Positions 44,857 to 54,520 of a DNA stretch of 64,000 nt are shown in pieces (position 1 is the first letter of the stretch; each line of letters begins with the position of its first letter). The stretch spans positions 56,889,451-56,953,450 of the forward strand of contig OY998178.1 of NCBI GenBank assembly GCA_963921935.1. Reading direction: 5' to 3'. The notes beneath the pieces were generated by a model, which searched no databases, was not told where the DNA came from, and saw nothing but the letters and a program-made list of their open reading frames with translations. Made by a program: the position numbers and the translations under genes. This DNA comes from Galeruca laticollis. Its lineage: Eukaryota; Arthropoda; Insecta; Coleoptera; Chrysomelidae.

Positions 44857-46074
44857 ATGCCAAACAACGATACTCCTGTAAACTATCAATTAATGAAATT
44901 ATATATTGACACAATTCCTAATTTTAGTGGTGATAGTGGCACATTAGAAATATTTTTAGAACATTGTGATAGTCTTATAAACCAATATAAGAATTTACAA
45001 AACCTAAATGATCCTATAAATAGTTTTCTTTTAAGAGCTGTGATAGGTAAGCTATCTGGCAATGCTTTAATGTTAGTAGGCTCTAGACCAGAAGTTAGAA
45101 TTTGGAATGATTTAAAAAATTTACTTAGACTTAGTTTTGGAGATCAGAGAAACTTAGACTGTCTTGTTCAAGATATAATAATTATGAAACCATATAAAAA
45201 TGAATCATATATTAATTTCGGACAAAGAATACAAAAAGCTAGAAGCTCGATTGCATCAAAGTTAATGTCAATGAATTTAAGTGCGGAAGAACGAACATTT
45301 CGAATTAAAAATTATGATGAATTATCATTAAAAACTTATATTCGCGGATTAACAGGCCGTATACAAGATTTAGTTAGATTAAGAAATCCAGACTCACTCG
45401 AATTAGCTATGTCATACGTGGTAGAAGAAGAAAATTTTATACTTAGTCAAAAACAACACGGTCATATTCAAAACATAAATTCTAGACCAACTCCTGTCAA
45501 CAGAAATACATTTTATAATCAAAACCATCAATATTCCAGACCTACTCAATATCCGAGTAATAACTTCCAAAATCATAATAATAATTTTTATGGTCAGAAT
45601 AACCAACATAGAAATTTCCCCTCGCAAACCATTAATATTAATCAAAGGCAAAATGCACCTGCACCCAGATATTTCACAAATCGACAAGTTTTTGGACCTC
45701 AAAACAATGTGTTTAAACCTACAGGTCAAACTCCGAGAAATAATCCTGAACCCATGTCTACTTCTACTAGAAATCCCACTGTTCAAAGACAGAATTTCAA
45801 TAGAAATTATTTCCAAAGCACTGGCCCCAAAAATTTTACACACCAAGAACTATATAATATAGAAACCGATCACAATAATGTAGATTCAAATTTCGAAATC
45901 CCACTCGATTATAACGAAAATACAGTCGAAGATATATCTTGTAATTATCCAGTTAATAATCAAGAATCCGATTGCATTGAATATAATCATATCAATGAAT
46001 CTGTTAACCCTTACAATAAAAATCAAAGAGATGTAAATTTTCACAAGGTGACACCAGTAAACCAAAAAGCTTGA
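44857..46074 (+). CDS. gag: Errantivirus Gag
   Basis: 405 codons from ATG 44857, after a leader of about 420 bp. The N-terminal half is helical and capsid-like (GTLEIFLEHCDSLINQYKNL, then FGDQRNLDCLVQDI). From about residue 200 it becomes rich in N, Q, P and R without CCHC knuckles, as in this errantivirus group. A positively biased N/Q-rich tail probably serves RNA binding. The stop TGA at 46072 lies in the overlap with pol. No lesions seen. Confidence 0.9.
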   Translation: MPNNDTPVNYQLMKLYIDTIPNFSGDSGTLEIFLEHCDSLINQYKNLQNLNDPINSFLLRAVIGKLSGNALMLVGSRPEVRIWNDLKNLLRLSFGDQRNLDCLVQDIIIMKPYKNESYINFGQRIQKARSSIASKLMSMNLSAEERTFRIKNYDELSLKTYIRGLTGRIQDLVRLRNPDSLELAMSYVVEEENFILSQKQHGHIQNINSRPTPVNRNTFYNQNHQYSRPTQYPSNNFQNHNNNFYGQNNQHRNFPSQTININQRQNAPAPRYFTNRQVFGPQNNVFKPTGQTPRNNPEPMSTSTRNPTVQRQNFNRNYFQSTGPKNFTHQELYNIETDHNNVDSNFEIPLDYNENTVEDISCNYPVNNQESDCIEYNHINESVNPYNKNQRDVNFHKVTPVNQKA

Positions 46075-49000
46075 TTAAAATTAATCATTTAGTTGAAACT
46101 GAATTACCCTATATTTATATACCCAAACTAGACTCTAAATTTTTAATAGACACAGGTAGTTCACGAAGCTTAATTAATCCTGAGATAGTTCAACATTTTT
46201 ATCCAAATTTAACAAAACGTGAACATTTCCAAATACAAACGTCCCATGATATAACGTTTCATGATAAAGTAGTAATAATACCGATATTTGAAAATTTTAA
46301 AATTAAGGGAAACCATAAATTTTATATATTCAATTTTAATAACAATTATCAAGGTCTTATAGGTATGGATCTTTTGAAAAAATTGCAAGCTATTATTAAT
46401 ATCGATTCGAAATTGTTGATCACACCCCGTATTAAAATGCCTTTAATTTTTAAAAATTATTCTAAAACAAAGAACATTACAATAACAGAAAATTATGCAA
46501 TAACAATTCCTGGAAATACAGAGCAAGTCGTCAGACTTCCCGTAAATCATGAAAATGGAATTGGATTACTCGAAGAGATAAACTTCGCTGAAAATCTTGT
46601 AACTCGCACTGGTATTGTAAACATAAAAAACTTCTTTGCGATAACCACCATATCAAATTTTACGGATAACCCACATAAAATTACAATTTCAGCTCCTTTC
46701 AACGTAGAGATATTAAATGTAAACGAATTAAATTATATGCCAAATAACAAACCATCATACAGTGTGAATCAAAACATTGATAGAATTTTGAAGGAAAATT
46801 TATCCAAATTAAATTTAAATCATTGTAATTCTGAAGAAAAAGAGGCAATATCTAAATTATGTTTAGAGTATAGAGATATTTTTTATTCAGAGGAAATACC
46901 TTTAAGTTTTTCAAATGAAATCAAACATTCAATCAAATTAACAGATGATAAACCGATATATTGCAAATCATATCGTTTTCCCGAAATACACAAACAAGAG
47001 GTATGTAATCAAATAAACAAAATGTTAGATCAAGGTATAATTAGACATTCCGTTAGCCCGTATAGCTCAAATATTTGGGTTGTTCCCAAGAAATATAACT
47101 CTAAAACTGGAGAACAAAATTTTAGACTAGTAATAGATTATAGGAAATTAAATGAAAAAACAGTAACTGATAAATATCCCATTCCGAATATCGTTGATTT
47201 ATTAGATAAGTTAGGTAGGGCGAATTATTTTACGACATTAGATTTAGCATCCGGCTACCATCAGATACAAATTGAAGAAGAAGATATACCAAAAACAGCA
47301 TTTACTGCATTGAATGGAAGATACGAATTTACCCGTATGGGTTTCGGTCTTAAAAATGCCCCCTCCACATTCCAAAGAGTTATGGATAATGTGCTGAGAG
47401 GATTAAATAATGATGTTTGTGTTATATATCTAGACGACATACTTATTTTTAGCACATCCCTACAAGAACACATTTCGAGATTGAAAAATGTTTTTGATCG
47501 CTTACGAAAAGCAAATTTCAAGGTACAATTAGATAAATCTGACTTTTTACAAAAATCAGTCTCTTATTTAGGACACGTAGTTTCAACCGAAGGAGTGAAA
47601 CCAAATCCAGACAAAATACTAGCCGTTCAAAATTTTCCCATTCCCAAAACACAAAAAGAAATTAAGTCATTCTTAGGTTTAATCGGATATTACCGCAGAT
47701 TTATAAAAGACTTTGCGAAAATCACAAAGCCAATGACACTCTGTCTTAAGAAAAACGCAAAAGTTATTCATGATCAAAAATTCATAGAAAGCTTTAACAC
47801 TTGTAAAAAGATTTTATGTAATAGCCCCATTTTACAGTATCCTGATTTTGCCAAACCATTTATACTGACAACGGACGCATCGAATGTTGCACTTGGAGCA
47901 GTCTTATCTCAAGGCACTGTTGGACAAGATAAACCAGTGGCCTACGCGTCACGTACACTTAACGAATCCGAACAAAATTACAGTACGATTGAAAAGGAAC
48001 TACTTGCCATTACATGGGCCTGTAAATATTTTAGGCCGTACCTTTTCGGCAGACAGCTCACCATTGTTACTGATCATCGACCCTTAACTTGGTTATTTAA
48101 TCTTAAGGAACCAAACTCTAAATTAATAAGGTGGCGACTTAAATTAGAAGAATTCGATTACAAAATTGCATACAAACCAGGTAAATTAAATAGCAACGCC
48201 GACGCCTTAAGCCGAGCGCAAATAAACACCTTAGAAACACAATCAATAATAAATAATCCAGGTGACATAAATGAAGAGCGAAAAATAATTGACGACACGC
48301 GAAATTATATTTCTGATAGAGATTTTGAAGAAAGCGGTCCTAGCAACGCACCTCAACATATCCCAAAAGTAAATATCATATCAGATGTAAGAATTGTTCC
48401 CCCAAGTCATTCAGAATTAACTAACAATTATAGTAACCATTCAGAGTCCGATGAGACCCCTCGTTCTCTTTCAAAAGAAATTGCCAACGAAGGTATACCA
48501 ATATTAGATGAAATAATAAATAATAAAAATAATCAAATTATAGTTTACGAAAACAATAGAGAGAGACTAACCGTTAAATCAGAGAAATATTATAAACAAA
48601 ATATAATAACAGTAACATTACCGTCAGAAAATAATACAGAACTAATAATTGATTTTCTAAAAAATTACCTAAAACCTAATTCAACTTATCATATCTATTT
48701 CGATAATAGGAAATTCATTCCACAATTTGTACATATTTATTCCGAAAATTTTCGAAAGGATTATTTGAAATTAATTATGTGTACTCGATTAATAAATACG
48801 ATTAAAGACACGGATGAACAAATAATGCTAATAAAATATAGACATGAAGGAAAAACTAATCATCGTGGAGTTGAAGAAACGTTAAAATACTTAAAGCAAT
48901 ATTATTTCTGGGTTAATATGAAAAAGACAATTACTACCTTCATAAATGCTTGTGATATATGTCAACGGGCTAAATATTCTAGAAAACCCCCTTACGCCCC

Positions 49001-49889
49001 GTTGAATTTAACGGAAACCGCATCAAAACCATTTGAAATTTTACATGTTGATATTTTTCATTACAATAAAAATCTATATTTAACATTAGTAGATCCATTT
49101 TCTAAATTTGCGCAAGCAATACTAATCACTGGTAAAACTGCGATAAATATTTGTGATGCATTAACTAAACACTTTTGTAGTTTTGGCATTCCTCAAAAAA
49201 TTGTGTTAGACAGCGGTACAGAGTTCAAAAACGATACCGTTCGAGAACTTCTCAATTTACATAAAATTAAAATACATTTTACGACACCGGGACATCATGA
49301 ATCTAATGGAATAATAGAAAGATTCCATTCGACTCTCATTGAACATTTACGCATTTTAAAGGAAGTATATCCCAACGATAACGATTTAATTATTTATGCT
49401 GTTCTTGCCTATAATAGTTCAATTCATAGCGCAACGGGATACACGCCATTTGAATTAGTATTCGGACACACTAACTCACGTAACCCTGACGAAATATTTC
49501 AAAATAAAGAACTTTTCTCGAGTTATGTAGAAAATCACAGAGAAAAATTGAAACATGTATACACAAATGTCAGTAAACTATTAGAAACTGATAAACAAAA
49601 AGTAATAACGAAACATAACACAGGTGGCGATAAAAACTTAGAATTTAAGATGAAACAAGTAGTTTATAAGAAAAACCCATATTATAGGAATAAGAAAAAT
49701 AATAAGTTTATAGGTCCTTATACTATAACTAAGTTGTTGGATAATAATAAAGTAGAAATTGTTGATAAAAAGCACAAAAAATCCGAAGTTCATATCAAAG
49801 AATTAAGAAGACCTCATTGTTTTCAGAATCCGGAGAATGCAGAATCTCAAAATAATGTGGAAACTAATAGTGATGTTGATAACAGTTAA
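46071..49889 (+). CDS. pol: Errantivirus Pol polyprotein (protease, RT, RNase H, integrase)
   Basis: The pol frame is -1 relative to gag and is already open before the gag stop, so synthesis probably uses -1 frameshifting at the A-rich CCAAAAAGC. The nominal first codon is TTG, not a start. Protease: LIDTGSS with D27. RT: LVIDYRKLNEKTV, FTTLDLASGYHQI and YLDD at residues 453-456. RNase H: TTDASNVALGAVLSQ (about 602). Integrase: HHCC from about 924 (H, NHRG, CDICQRAK), catalytic LHVDIFH, LDSGTEFKND and ESNGIIERFHS, then the C-terminal IGPYTITKLL (G-P-Y). About 1272 codons without a stop and with all catalytic residues. It overlaps env by about 50 bp. Confidence 0.95.
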   Translation: MIKINHLVETELPYIYIPKLDSKFLIDTGSSRSLINPEIVQHFYPNLTKREHFQIQTSHDITFHDKVVIIPIFENFKIKGNHKFYIFNFNNNYQGLIGMDLLKKLQAIINIDSKLLITPRIKMPLIFKNYSKTKNITITENYAITIPGNTEQVVRLPVNHENGIGLLEEINFAENLVTRTGIVNIKNFFAITTISNFTDNPHKITISAPFNVEILNVNELNYMPNNKPSYSVNQNIDRILKENLSKLNLNHCNSEEKEAISKLCLEYRDIFYSEEIPLSFSNEIKHSIKLTDDKPIYCKSYRFPEIHKQEVCNQINKMLDQGIIRHSVSPYSSNIWVVPKKYNSKTGEQNFRLVIDYRKLNEKTVTDKYPIPNIVDLLDKLGRANYFTTLDLASGYHQIQIEEEDIPKTAFTALNGRYEFTRMGFGLKNAPSTFQRVMDNVLRGLNNDVCVIYLDDILIFSTSLQEHISRLKNVFDRLRKANFKVQLDKSDFLQKSVSYLGHVVSTEGVKPNPDKILAVQNFPIPKTQKEIKSFLGLIGYYRRFIKDFAKITKPMTLCLKKNAKVIHDQKFIESFNTCKKILCNSPILQYPDFAKPFILTTDASNVALGAVLSQGTVGQDKPVAYASRTLNESEQNYSTIEKELLAITWACKYFRPYLFGRQLTIVTDHRPLTWLFNLKEPNSKLIRWRLKLEEFDYKIAYKPGKLNSNADALSRAQINTLETQSIINNPGDINEERKIIDDTRNYISDRDFEESGPSNAPQHIPKVNIISDVRIVPPSHSELTNNYSNHSESDETPRSLSKEIANEGIPILDEIINNKNNQIIVYENNRERLTVKSEKYYKQNIITVTLPSENNTELIIDFLKNYLKPNSTYHIYFDNRKFIPQFVHIYSENFRKDYLKLIMCTRLINTIKDTDEQIMLIKYRHEGKTNHRGVEETLKYLKQYYFWVNMKKTITTFINACDICQRAKYSRKPPYAPLNLTETASKPFEILHVDIFHYNKNLYLTLVDPFSKFAQAILITGKTAINICDALTKHFCSFGIPQKIVLDSGTEFKNDTVRELLNLHKIKIHFTTPGHHESNGIIERFHSTLIEHLRILKEVYPNDNDLIIYAVLAYNSSIHSATGYTPFELVFGHTNSRNPDEIFQNKELFSSYVENHREKLKHVYTNVSKLLETDKQKVITKHNTGGDKNLEFKMKQVVYKKNPYYRNKKNNKFIGPYTITKLLDNNKVEIVDKKHKKSEVHIKELRRPHCFQNPENAESQNNVETNSDVDNS

Positions 49890-51519
49890 CGCCCAAGAAA
49901 TCAAGGTTGCTGACATCAGTCACACTCCTGGCATACTTCCCTTTCAACTTGGCCTTGCAAATATAATCACTAGTAAACATATTTTCTTGCAACATATAGA
50001 ATTAAGAACGCTTGAAAAAGAAATCGAAAGATTAATTATAACATTTCATAATGTAAATAATTCCATTCATCACGAAAAAACTTCGCATAATTTAAATTTA
50101 CAACCAAAAATCGATCACTTGAGTTCTATAATTGAGGAGTTACCGAAAAAATTCGATAATATTAAATTTTTCAAAATTAGGCAACAGAAGCGTGGTTTAA
50201 TAAATGCAGGCGGTAGCATATCTAAGTATTTATTTGGAACACTAGATGCAAATGATGGAGAAAGAATTGAAAATGCTCTAAATTTACTAAAGAATAATCA
50301 ACAAAAAATAGTCCGGGAGGTAAATGCACAAATCTCATTATCTAAAACATTAACAAATAAGTATTCGACAACTTTAGATTCTATTGTAAATAATCAAAAA
50401 CTAGTAGCTAAGCGAATAATAGATTATAAGACTTATCTAGATAATCTGACAAGTGAACTTTACAAATTCACTGTATATTCCAGTATTCTTGATCAAATAT
50501 TTCTAAATGCCAATACCATCAATACACTTATTGAAAATCTTGAGAACGCTGTTACGTTCGCAAAATTACGTATTTTACATCCAGACATATTGACACATCA
50601 AAATTTAAAAGACATTTTATTAGAATTGAAAGATAATTACGGAAACACCGGAATATTAGATTTAGATATTGATTCATGGTATTCAATAATACATGCAACC
50701 TGTTTCTTTACTGCCGATAATATAATATTTGCTGCAGAATTTCCCCTTGTCTATCCTGATATATTCAAATACTATCATCTCTATCCAATCCCTTCTAAAA
50801 GTGATACAATTATTATACCCAGCAAACCCTTTCTGGCTCTAAATGAAGAAATTCACCAGTACATGGATGATCCTTGCATTCGCATCGGAAAAAATTACAT
50901 TTGTCCGCAAACACAAATGAATGTGAAAACTAAAGACTGTATTAAAGACCTAATTCGAGACATTAAAACGACGTGTGTGCACGTACCTATCAATCACCCT
51001 TCACAAATACTCAATAAAATCAATGATGAATATCTAATAATCATAACAAGTGAAGTGTTAAAATTGAAAGCCCTTTGCTCAGATGAGTATTTCATCACCA
51101 TTAACGAAAACTCCGTAGTCCAGATTCCCAAGAATTGTAGCATCGAGTATCAGAAGTTCAAATTTGGAAATAAAGAAACCACAAGACATGGCCAGCCATT
51201 AATTCTTCCTGTCATCGAAAGCGACAAATTTACAACCAATAAAAATGTAGCACTGAAACCTTTAAATATCCAAAACATTCCATTAGAAGATATCCACACA
51301 CTTCAAAATGAGTTGACAGCAACTAACCCATTATCAATAGAAGATATTAACGACCTCACATCAGTTAATTGGATCCAATGGACTTTTATAATCATTTTAG
51401 TTTTAACAGCAGCAGCGTATTTATTATGGACCCGCAAACTCAAAGCATATTTCAACAAGAAGTCGAAGTCACAAGAAGAAGAAAAGCCTTCTCCCTTGGA
51501 ACCCGAAGTCTTTCTCTAA
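49837..51519 (+). CDS. env: Errantivirus envelope protein
   Basis: 560 codons from ATG 49837, which lies inside the pol 3' end. An N-terminal hydrophobic signal peptide ends near NAQE (about residue 20). A furin-type site RQQKR at residues 115-119 is followed by a glycine-rich putative fusion segment (GLINAGGSISKYLFGTLD). A single membrane span sits near residues 512-533 (FIIILVLTAAAYLLW), with a charged tail of about 27 residues. This matches the insect errantiviral Env family (baculovirus F-like). In such elements env is normally made from a spliced RNA. The ORF is intact; whether it is expressed or functional cannot be told from sequence. Confidence 0.9.
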   Translation: MQNLKIMWKLIVMLITVNAQEIKVADISHTPGILPFQLGLANIITSKHIFLQHIELRTLEKEIERLIITFHNVNNSIHHEKTSHNLNLQPKIDHLSSIIEELPKKFDNIKFFKIRQQKRGLINAGGSISKYLFGTLDANDGERIENALNLLKNNQQKIVREVNAQISLSKTLTNKYSTTLDSIVNNQKLVAKRIIDYKTYLDNLTSELYKFTVYSSILDQIFLNANTINTLIENLENAVTFAKLRILHPDILTHQNLKDILLELKDNYGNTGILDLDIDSWYSIIHATCFFTADNIIFAAEFPLVYPDIFKYYHLYPIPSKSDTIIIPSKPFLALNEEIHQYMDDPCIRIGKNYICPQTQMNVKTKDCIKDLIRDIKTTCVHVPINHPSQILNKINDEYLIIITSEVLKLKALCSDEYFITINENSVVQIPKNCSIEYQKFKFGNKETTRHGQPLILPVIESDKFTTNKNVALKPLNIQNIPLEDIHTLQNELTATNPLSIEDINDLTSVNWIQWTFIIILVLTAAAYLLWTRKLKAYFNKKSKSQEEEKPSPLEPEVFL

Positions 51520-51520
51520 T

Positions 51521-51529
51521 GAGGGGAGG
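51521..51529 (+). other. Errantivirus polypurine tract
   Basis: GAGGGGAGG immediately before the 3' LTR, the expected plus-strand primer. Confidence 0.9.
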
Positions 51530-51738
51530 AGTTATGGTACGCAAGCACCCTGTATTGCGCAATAGTGGAACACTATTGCATCAGCCTTTCTGCAGTGTCA
51601 GCAGTTTATAGAAAGACTATAAAAGCGAAATGTTAACAATAAAATGGCATTCTAATATTTGTCACACAGTTGTAAAGATATATGTATAATTTAAATAAAG
51701 TTTTTAAAAACCTTTCATACGTATTCGAAACGTTAATT
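51530..51738 (+). mobile_element. 3' LTR of errantivirus
   Basis: About 209 bp, AGTTATGGTACGCA to AACGTTAATT, nearly identical to the 5' LTR. It is followed by CGCT, the right target duplication at 51739-51742. Confidence 0.95.
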
Positions 51739-51742
51739 CGCT

Positions 51743-51860
51743 ATATAATCTGAGATTATAAAAGATATTAATTGGTCTTTTTCAAAAATTTACCCACAAA
51801 AAAGTAAAAAAGTCCACTGCTCTTTTATTATATATAAATAGGGATATCTTAGTACTTAGT
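51743..51860 (-). pseudogene. LINE RT continuation on the far side of the errantivirus
   Basis: With the provirus and one CGCT removed, the minus-strand frame reads through the junction as SDYIAIYNLSCKRNKAPGLDG. The residues before the APGLDG motif therefore come from this side. Upstream of FIISDY the frame degenerates, and the LINE 5' limit is not visible. Confidence 0.6.
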
Positions 51861-52210
51861 CAAGTGAAAACTAATCGTGATTTTCATTTAACTTCTTAAA
51901 CAAATTTATAATAAGTGTTCAGCTTTCAGCTGCTTTGATAGTGTCATAAGATTTGAAGTACGTCACATCATGTACTTCTAGAACTGTCCGTATTATTAGC
52001 TGTTGGTGACACATCTAAAACTATGCTAAATAATGAGATTATATAGACAACTCGGGTTAAGATCGCAGCGCTATGACGATGACAGCAGAAAGCTAGCTAA
52101 GTACCATTATACTATTGTTTACGTTTCTTTACTATAAAATCTTTTTAGATATTTTTCAAGTAACATTTATATAAAAATAAATTTAGTAAGACTTCTGATG
52201 CTTCTTGCCC
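51861..52210. other. Non-coding stretch
   Basis: No recognised feature. Confidence 0.35.
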
Positions 52211-52342
52211 TCATAATCTATGGTCAAAATGTCCTCTTGCTGATCCTCCATAATCATAATCTATTGGTTCATAAGTGGGGCCAACTTTTGTTTTTTTGAA
52301 GAGCTCTGGATAATGGTCCTGCTGGCGATGTACCACATGACA
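52211..52342 (-). CDS. Unrecognised last exon
   Basis: On the minus strand an acceptor-like CTATCTTTAG precedes an open frame (HYPELFKKTKVGPTYEPIDY, then GGSARGHFDHRL) that ends at TGA. The exon-like composition and acceptor suggest host coding sequence. The protein family is not recognised. It could be the last exon of the same gene as the thioredoxin-type exons upstream, but splicing phases could not be proven. Confidence 0.4.
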   Translation of the reverse strand, partial: CHVVHRQQDHYPELFKKTKVGPTYEPIDYDYGGSARGHFDHRL

Positions 52343-53045
52343 CTAAAGATAGATTCTGGGATGGTACAGCAAATTATTTTAATGTTCCACGTTTTACTCT
52401 AACTAAAAAGAAAAGAATATAATAAAAAGGGATTTCAATCATAATACACTTACCTTTCTGCAAAGAATCCCTTTCGAGAAAATGTGATGAGCACACTTTC
52501 ATCATATTTGACACACTTTTACCGATTTTTAATGTTTTTTTAACCACAACAATCTTATATCTATTATTTTCTTGGATCCAAGCTTAGTTTTCACAAAAAC
52601 CTTCGATTTTCCTGCTTGCGGGAAAAGATGAAAACTTTAATTAATTTTTCGCTCGATCCAAGATGAACAGTAGGGAACGCTGCAATACTGGTTCAATTAA
52701 AACATCTCCAACAAACAGTATAAACACAAAAAATTAACAAACACAACTGAAGCTCTATGTTTTGTCATAAACAACAACAAAGAAAATAGCTGCACAATGG
52801 CTTTGAGCTCGGCTCTTACACTATCCTCAAGAGGGCGTATCGCTTAGCACGAACCGTCTATAGTATTGGATCAACGTTTTAAATGTTGTCATATAGAAAA
52901 ACATTACAAAGACATATTGTGGAAACATGCTCAAGGTAAAACATTATCGAAGATTTGGCACGCTGTTTAAGTTGTCACATTTGACAGGGTATGTTAGGCT
53001 AAAGCAAAAAGACGAATATGTTTTACTATAATTTGAAGTATTTAC
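52343..53045. other. Intronic or intergenic stretch
   Basis: Lies between the two exon clusters on the minus strand. A possible acceptor TTTGCTTTAG lies near 53000, but the exon after it does not give a convincing continuation. Confidence 0.35.
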
Positions 53046-53248
53046 CGTTCTCTTGCCTACGAAGTTATCTTCGTGTCTATTACTGTAGTTGAAGTACTTA
53101 ATTATTGGATAAACTTCTACATCATTTTCTCTACATAGGTCTACGCTCACAGTACAATCTATCATGATAAAAGAAACTGAATTATCCCCTTTAAACATTA
53201 CAGCAGCCTTATGGAATTCTGGTTTTGTTTTTTTGCAATGAGGGCAAT
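53046..53248 (-). CDS. Thioredoxin/PDI-like domain, exon with CPHC active site
   Basis: The acceptor TATGTTTTAG is followed by CPHCKKTKPEFHKAAVMFKG, then MIDCTVSVDLCRENDVEVYP (V-x-x-Y-P carries the cis-proline) and IIKYFNY, and the exon ends at KRT with a GTAAAT donor. Joined to the upstream exon (53469-53700) the phase fits exactly: one base plus two make the codon between MSP and CPHC. This gives V-V-V-M-F-x-S-P-x-C-P-H-C. It resembles one thioredoxin domain of insect PDIA5-like proteins. Probably a host gene or a partial duplicate. Confidence 0.6.
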
Positions 53249-53468
53249 CTAAAACATAAATTGAAAGAAAAAGATGAAAACGAAGTACAAGGGCTTTTTA
53301 ATGTACATCGCGTTGGAAATATGATTAAACGTCTGTTGCTTTCTGGGCAGCCCTCGTACTAAATTCTATGATCACTTTTATATTATTTACACATGTGGAA
53401 GGATTTAGCATCAGTTTTATTTGTCTGTATACAAGATAGGTGTGTGAAATAAATGAAAAAATACTTAC

Positions 53469-53700
53469 AAGGCGACATGAACATGACGACAACATGAGTT
53501 TTATTTTTTAAATGATCAAGAAAATTAGTTTCATCCAAGATTGGTATTTGAACTTCTTCGCTACTACTTTGCATACTTTTCTGACGAATTGTTATTAGGT
53601 ATTCACTAAAATTTGTTGCTTTTCCAAAACCATCACTTGATTGATTGATTACTTTATATTTATTATGACCTAAAAACGTGTTAAATATTGATCTAATCAT
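53469..53700 (-). CDS. Thioredoxin/PDI-like domain, upstream exon
   Basis: The minus-strand frame reads FGKATNFSEYLITIRQKSMQ, then VQIPILDETNFLDHLKNKTH and VVVMFMSP, ending at the donor CCTT|GTAAGTAT. The L-x-D-x-x-F-x-x-x-L...V-V-V-M-F pattern is the start of a thioredoxin fold. The first in-frame ATG is at 53700, but an acceptor-like TTTAACACGTTTTTAG at about 53669 suggests the exon may start inside it. A short ATG-containing exon (MKPFYK, donor GTAAGA) near 53754-53771 is possible. The 5' structure is uncertain. Confidence 0.55.
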
Positions 53701-54118
53701 TATGAAATTTGGCCTTATTCACAAATAATGAAATATATAAACATTGTCTTACTTGTAAAATGGTTTCATTTTGTTGTTCTGACATTAACGACAAAAAAGT
53801 GACACAAAAAGAAATTTAACGTTACATAATTAAGTCATATCCCGCAGTATATCAAATTAATTTTTGGAGTGAAAACTTCGTTATCTACTCCTGTTAAATT
53901 ATATATTAATTATTAAACTTCTTTTGATTAATTAATAGTATCTCTAAACAAACAGCATGCGTTAAAATAACTCACTACTACAACTCAAGCTCTGTACTCT
54001 TGTACAAGCTGATTCGCCGAAAGGAAACAGTCCATTGTTGTTATTGAGGGGAAAATGTCACTTGAATAATTTTGACGTTTTCAAATTAGGTTAATACTTA
54101 GTTATGGCGAAGGTGTAC
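53701..54118. other. Upstream region of the thioredoxin-like exons
   Basis: AT-rich with no further coding recognised, apart from the ATG near 54104 discussed under findings. Confidence 0.35.
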
Positions 54119-54127
54119 GTTGCGGCT

Positions 54128-54511
54128 ATGGAGGATGAAGTAAGGAGGACCATCTTGTATAGGGGACAAGTTGAAAAAGTGTCCAGTTGTAAGCAACAGA
54201 TTACAGTTCAATAACCGACCACAATATCGCTAGCGTAGCGAGTGGAAAGGACATGAAATTTATTATTTTACAATACTGAAGTTAAGAAATATAAAACAAT
54301 TATTCATTTTTTATGATAATTGTGAATCATTATCATAAGAATTAATTAACAAACTTAAAAAGTGCTAATTTTATTATCCTACTCTAATAATTTATGGCGC
54401 TGTTTTTAAAATCTTTCCACTTGCTACTATGGCGCCACCTTAATTTGCTCCCTGTCAGGGGACACTTTTTCATACACTGAGTTGGCCTTCTCCTTACTTC
54501 TACCCTCCATA
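54128..54511. mobile_element. MITE with long TIRs and 9-bp target duplication (Mutator-like)
   Basis: A 384-bp element starting ATGGAGGATGAAGTAAGGAG. The reverse complement of its right end reads TATGGAGGGTAGAAGTAAGG. Both ends share the inner block TGAAAAAGTGTCC and, further in, AGTGGAAAG. It is flanked by perfect 9-bp direct repeats GTTGCGGCT (54119-54127 and 54512-54520). Long imperfect TIRs with a 9-bp duplication fit Mutator-like elements. No coding capacity. Confidence 0.8.
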
Positions 54512-54520
54512 GTTGCGGCT

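Larger units (their letters stand above)
44209..51738 (+). mobile_element. Complete errantivirus (insect endogenous retrovirus, Gypsy superfamily)
   Basis: Order: 5' LTR, serine-type primer site, gag, pol, env, polypurine tract, 3' LTR, with a CGCT target duplication. All three ORFs are open. The two LTRs (about 209 bp) differ at two positions, near 44223 and 44225 against 51544 and 51546. This indicates a young insertion. Its host is the minus-strand LINE, whose reading frame resumes on the far side. The LTR start AGTTA, the TGGCGCAGTC primer site and the overlapping gag/pol/env layout match the 17.6/297/ZAM-type errantiviruses. Confidence 0.95.

Noticed and set aside
45412..45846. 144-codon minus-strand frame inside gag
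   Set aside because: Shadow of the N/Q-rich gag coding sequence.
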